This document shows positions 59,856-64,000 of a stretch of DNA of 64,000 nt, one piece after another. Positions within the stretch are counted from its first letter, which is position 1, and each line of letters opens with the position of its first letter. Both the position numbers and the translations under genes were made by a program. The notes under the pieces were generated by a model. The model was not told where the DNA came from, did no database searches, and saw only the letters and a list, made by a program, of their open reading frames with translations. The DNA comes from Stenotrophomonas maltophilia (GTDB lineage: Bacteria > Pseudomonadota > Gammaproteobacteria > Xanthomonadales > Xanthomonadaceae): positions 3,375,501-3,439,500 of the forward strand of contig NZ_CP106759.1 of NCBI RefSeq assembly GCF_025642255.1, written 5' to 3'.

Positions 59856-59978
59856 GCGCGGACTATAGCGCCCTGCCCGGCCGTGCGCTGTCCTCCGCGC
59901 GCCCAGCATCAGTGAAGGCGTTACCCCGGCAACCCGGGATGAATCTCCATGCAGCCGCGCCCGTGGCCGGCTGCCTCA

Positions 59979-61079
<1,101 letters not shown>

Positions 61080-61203
61080 CGCCTCCATTCTACCCGTGCC
61101 AACGCCGCTCCAGCCCAGCAGCGGCGGGCCCTGGGGGCCTTGCCATGCAGTGCAGCAATTCCGCTACCATGGAACCTCCATGCCATCCGACGGCTCACCG
61201 ACC

Positions 61204-62478
61204 ATGTCAACCTCCGCGCCCAAGCCCCTGGCCACCCGCGAGCGCCTTTCCGAAGTGCGCTACGAAATCCGCGGAGAACTGGCCCGGCGAGCCCGGGAGC
61301 TGGAGGCGCAGGGCCGCAAGCTGATCAAGCTCAACATCGGCAACCCCGGCAATTTCGGCTTCCGCGCCCCGGAACACCTGCAGCGCGCGATCGCCGACGA
61401 CATGGGTCGCACCGATCCCTATACCCACCAGCAGGGCCTGCCGGTGGCGCGCGAGGCGATCGCTGCCTACTACACCCGTCGCGGCGCTCCCGACGCGCAC
61501 CCGGACCGTGTGTTCGTCGGCAACGGCGTCAGCGAACTGATCGACCTGTCGCTGCGTGCGCTGCTCAACCCCGGCGATGAAGTGCTGGTGCCGTCCCCGG
61601 ACTACCCGTTGTGGTCGGCCTCCACCATCCTCAACGACGGCCGGCCGGTGTACTACCGTTGCGCCGCCGAGAACGGCTTCCAGCCGGACCCGAGCGAGAT
61701 CGAGACCCTGGTGTCCTCGCGCACCCGCGCGATCGTGCTGATCAATCCGAACAATCCCAGTGGCGCCAGCTACCCGCGCGAACTGCTTGAACGCGTGGTG
61801 GACATCGCGCGCCGGCACAACCTGCTGCTGCTGGTCGACGAGATCTACGACCAGATCCTGTATGACGAGGCGGTGTTCCAGCCGGTCGCACCGCTGGCGG
61901 GCGACCATCCGTGCCTGACCTTCAGCGGGCTGAGCAAGGTGCATCGCGCCTGCGGCTGGCGCGTGGGTTGGGCGCACCTCAGCGGCGATGACGCACGCCT
62001 GGGCGACTTCCGCGCGGCGATGGACCTGCTCAGCGCGCTGCGCCTGTGCGCCAATGTGCCCGGCCAGTACGCCATCGAAGCCGCGGTGAACGGGCCCGAC
62101 ACCATTTCGGCACTGTGTGCCCCGGGCGGGCGCCTGTACGAAACCCGCCGCGCGGTGATCGAAGCATGCGAGGCCAGCGAGCATCTGTCGCTGGTGGCCC
62201 CCGCCGGCGCGCTGTACGCCTTCCCGGCGGTGGTCGGCGCTGCCGCCAAGGGCTTCGACGATCACACCTTCGCCCTGGACCTGATGGACAACGAGGGCGT
62301 GCTGGTGGTGCCAGGTTCCAGCTTCAACGTGCCCTACCGCAACCACTTCCGCGTAACCCTGCTGCCGGAGGCCTCGGTGATGCGCGATGTGTTCGCCCGC
62401 ATCGACCGCGTGCTGGCCCGCCGCGCCGAGGATGCAACCAAGGTCGTACCGATCAAGCCACGCCGTTCGGTGGCCTGA
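61204..62478 (+). CDS. AlaA-like PLP aminotransferase
   Basis: 424-aa class I/II aminotransferase, fold type I. LNIGNPGNFGF at the N-terminus (AlaA signature), PSPDYPLWSA, NPNNPSGASYP and the PLP lysine K245 in SGLSKVHRACGWRVGW. Closest by motif to glutamate-pyruvate aminotransferase AlaA (alanine synthesis). The ATG at 61204 begins MSTSAPKPLATRERLSEVRYEIRGEL, matching family N-termini. The GDSL esterase gene follows after three bases. Confidence 0.9.
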   Translation: MSTSAPKPLATRERLSEVRYEIRGELARRARELEAQGRKLIKLNIGNPGNFGFRAPEHLQRAIADDMGRTDPYTHQQGLPVAREAIAAYYTRRGAPDAHPDRVFVGNGVSELIDLSLRALLNPGDEVLVPSPDYPLWSASTILNDGRPVYYRCAAENGFQPDPSEIETLVSSRTRAIVLINPNNPSGASYPRELLERVVDIARRHNLLLLVDEIYDQILYDEAVFQPVAPLAGDHPCLTFSGLSKVHRACGWRVGWAHLSGDDARLGDFRAAMDLLSALRLCANVPGQYAIEAAVNGPDTISALCAPGGRLYETRRAVIEACEASEHLSLVAPAGALYAFPAVVGAAAKGFDDHTFALDLMDNEGVLVVPGSSFNVPYRNHFRVTLLPEASVMRDVFARIDRVLARRAEDATKVVPIKPRRSVA

Positions 62479-62481
62479 GTC

Positions 62482-63099
62482 GTGGGCTTGTCCTATCTGG
62501 CGCTGGGCGACTCCTACACCATCGGTGAGGCCGTCGCGGTCGAAGGCCGCTGGCCCCATCAGCTGGCCGCCGCGATGCGCGCACAGGGCGTCGCGCTGGC
62601 CGATCCGCAGACCATCGCCACCACCGGCTGGACCACGGACGAGCTCGATGCCGGCATCGACGAGGCCGCCCCGCAGGGGCCGTTCGACTTCGTCAGCCTG
62701 CTGATCGGGGTCAACAACCAGTACCGCGGCCGCCCGCTCGACGAATACCGCACGCAGTTCCAGGCCCTGCTGCAGCGCGCGATCGGTTTTGCCGGCGGCC
62801 GTACCGATCGGGTGCTGGTGCTGTCGTTTCCCGATTGGGGCGTGACGCCGTTCGGCGCCAGCAGCGGCCGACACCGTGGCCGCATCGGCATCGAAACCGA
62901 CGCGTTCAACGCGGCTGCGGAGCAGGTCTGCAGTGGCCTCGGCGTCGACTTCGTCGACATCACCGACATCAGCCGCGTCCACGGTCACGACCCGGCGATG
63001 ATCGCCGAAGACGGTCTGCACCCCTCCGCGCGCATGTATGCATTGTGGAGCGAGCGCGCCTTGCCGGTCGCCCTGCGCCGGCTCGGCGACGCGGGCTGA
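62482..63099 (+). CDS. SGNH/GDSL hydrolase
   Basis: 205-aa esterase-like protein, GTG start three bases after the aminotransferase stop. Block I GDSYT with catalytic S11, the block III asparagine in IGVNNQYRG, and the Asp-His pair in AEDGLHPS are present. No signal peptide is visible, so probably cytosolic. Substrate unknown. Co-transcribed with the aminotransferase and the following methyltransferase by spacing. Confidence 0.9.
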   Translation: MGLSYLALGDSYTIGEAVAVEGRWPHQLAAAMRAQGVALADPQTIATTGWTTDELDAGIDEAAPQGPFDFVSLLIGVNNQYRGRPLDEYRTQFQALLQRAIGFAGGRTDRVLVLSFPDWGVTPFGASSGRHRGRIGIETDAFNAAAEQVCSGLGVDFVDITDISRVHGHDPAMIAEDGLHPSARMYALWSERALPVALRRLGDAG

Positions 63100-63103
63100 C
63101 CCG

Positions 63104-63820
63104 ATGGACGGCACGCCACGGAATGGCACGCCCCTGCCCTGCTCCCCGCTGACCTCCCCGCAGGCCCGCGCGATCGCCGAGGCGTTCCGACCTGCACAGG
63201 CCTGGGGCAGCCGCCGCGACTATTACTACACCCGCGGCAAGCTCGGCAGCGATCCGTTGTACGACGGCGTGCTGCAACAGCTGCCCGAGGATGGCCAGCC
63301 GGTGCTGGACCTGGGTTGCGGACTGGGCCTGTTCGCGCATGTGCTGCGCCAGCGCGGGCGCGGCCAGCCCTACCTCGGGGTGGACGTGGACGCCGCCAAG
63401 ATCGAGCGGGCGCGGCAAGCCGGTGAAGGCCTGCCGGCCGTGCGCTTCGAATGCCTGGATGTGCAGGCTGCGCTGCCGTCGCACGTCGGCCATGTACTGC
63501 TGCTGGACGTGGTGCAGTACCTGGATGCCGGACCGCAGCAGACGCTGCTGCGTGCCGCAAGCGCGCGGGTGTCCCCCGGAGGACGGCTGCTGCTGCGCAC
63601 GCCGCTGGCGACCGGTGATGGCCGGGACCGCACCACGCGGGTCGCGGACCGCCTTGCCTGGCTGGTGGGCTGGATGGGTACCCGCCCGCGGCACTATCCC
63701 CAGCCGAAGACCCTGCTGGCGACACTGAGCGAAGCGGGATTGCGCGTCGCCGCACCACGGCCGCTGCACGGGCGCACACCGTTCAACAGCTGGCTGGTGG
63801 TGGCCGAACGGCCTAGGTGA
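63104..63820 (+). CDS. Class I SAM-dependent methyltransferase
   Basis: 238 aa starting MDGTPRNGTPLPCSPLTSP, four bases after the esterase stop. SAM motif I VLDLGCGLGLFAHVL with the acidic GVDVDAAKIERA and motif II-like LLLDVVQYLDAGPQQTLLRAASARVSPGGRLLLR. Substrate unknown. Third and apparently last gene of the aminotransferase-esterase-methyltransferase group, followed by hairpin repeats. Confidence 0.85.
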   Translation: MDGTPRNGTPLPCSPLTSPQARAIAEAFRPAQAWGSRRDYYYTRGKLGSDPLYDGVLQQLPEDGQPVLDLGCGLGLFAHVLRQRGRGQPYLGVDVDAAKIERARQAGEGLPAVRFECLDVQAALPSHVGHVLLLDVVQYLDAGPQQTLLRAASARVSPGGRLLLRTPLATGDGRDRTTRVADRLAWLVGWMGTRPRHYPQPKTLLATLSEAGLRVAAPRPLHGRTPFNSWLVVAERPR

Positions 63821-63823
63821 CGC

Positions 63824-63886
63824 CGCGCGTGGCCCGGCGCTACCGGATGCCTGCCCATTCCCCTGGTAGCGCCGGGCCGTGCCCGG
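63824..63886. repeat. Two SMAG-type hairpins, tail to tail
   Basis: A unit ending in CTAC (63840-63843; GCGTGGCCCGGCGCTACC) is followed after 22 bases by one headed GTAG (63866-63869; GCCGGGCCGTGCCCGGC). Between the convergent methyltransferase gene and the partial gene at the right edge. Confidence 0.75.
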
Positions 63887-63909
63887 CGGATTCCGTGCGT
63901 GCCGCTGCG

Positions 63910-63999
63910 CTATACCGAAGGCAGCGTTGCCTTCAATCCACGCTGATCCAGTGCCTGCAGCACGCGTTCGATGATTACCAGGTTGTGGCCATGGGCGGC
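63910..63999 (-). CDS. C-terminal end of an unidentified gene (partial)
   Basis: On the minus strand an open frame enters from the right edge and stops at TAG (63912-63910). The 29 visible residues read AAHGHNLVIIERVLQAL then DQRGLKATLPSV, a plausible helix and beta-strand end. The codon use is high-GC like the neighbours. Too little is present to name the protein. Confidence 0.5.
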   Translation of the reverse strand, partial: AAHGHNLVIIERVLQALDQRGLKATLPSV

Positions 64000-64000
64000 C

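Noticed and set aside
61207..63129. 640-codon minus-strand frame spanning aminotransferase and esterase genes
   Set aside because: Covers two well-supported plus-strand genes and their junction; a real protein would not mirror both.

Overview
The window is a high-GC gammaproteobacterial chromosome segment, almost certainly Stenotrophomonas (S. maltophilia complex). The evidence is the SmeOP/TolC-type efflux locus with its pcm neighbour, the fused ilv-leu operon layout of xanthomonads, and many short GTAG-headed hairpins of the kind called SMAG in S. maltophilia. It is ordinary core chromosome: no tRNA or rRNA genes, CRISPR array, prophage, plasmid functions or intact insertion sequence were seen.

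Layout. 1-6.6 kb: the cut end of an ion-channel-like gene, thiC behind a TPP riboswitch, a BCCT osmolyte transporter and a gamma-glutamyltransferase. 6.9-17.0 kb: a branched-chain amino acid operon, ilvC-ilvG-ilvM-ilvA-leuA-methyltransferase-leuC-leuD-leuB. It is preceded by a leader peptide with seven consecutive Ile/Leu/Val codons and a textbook attenuator. A second terminator lies just before ilvC, and two further short reading frames lie before ilvC and between ilvM and ilvA. 17.1-18.9 kb: a divergent SDR/LysR pair. 19.1-26.4 kb: RND pump smeP-smeO, divergent TetR gene smeRo, then pcm and tolC, closed by a terminator. 26.4-32.8 kb: an APC-like permease, then lipopolysaccharide genes (waaA, an LpxL-type acyltransferase, an O-antigen-ligase-like protein, a GT4 glycosyltransferase) and a small zinc protein.

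32.9-40.2 kb: a TonB receptor divergent from a secreted GH92 mannosidase and a basic secretory protein-type metalloprotein, sharing a regulatory region with an inverted repeat. This looks like a glycan-scavenging locus. 40.3-49.3 kb: malic enzyme maeB, dctA, an OprP-type porin, a hybrid sensor kinase and a LuxR-type response regulator, reading as a C4-dicarboxylate uptake, sensing and catabolism neighbourhood. 49.3-56.1 kb: a periplasmic binding protein overlapping tctE and tctD on the minus strand, facing a second OprP-type porin, a CitMHS citrate transporter and a PhaB-like reductase on the plus strand. This is a self-contained citrate/tricarboxylate uptake module. 56.2-64 kb: a second TonB receptor, a QEGLA-motif protein, rsgA, an AlaA-like aminotransferase, a GDSL esterase, a methyltransferase and the tail of one more gene.

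The most interesting signals are regulatory: the multi-step control of the ilv-leu operon, three undescribed short reading frames around it, the shared operator of the GH92/TonB locus, and several families of dispersed hairpin repeats. One repeat supplies the stop codon of a LysR gene.
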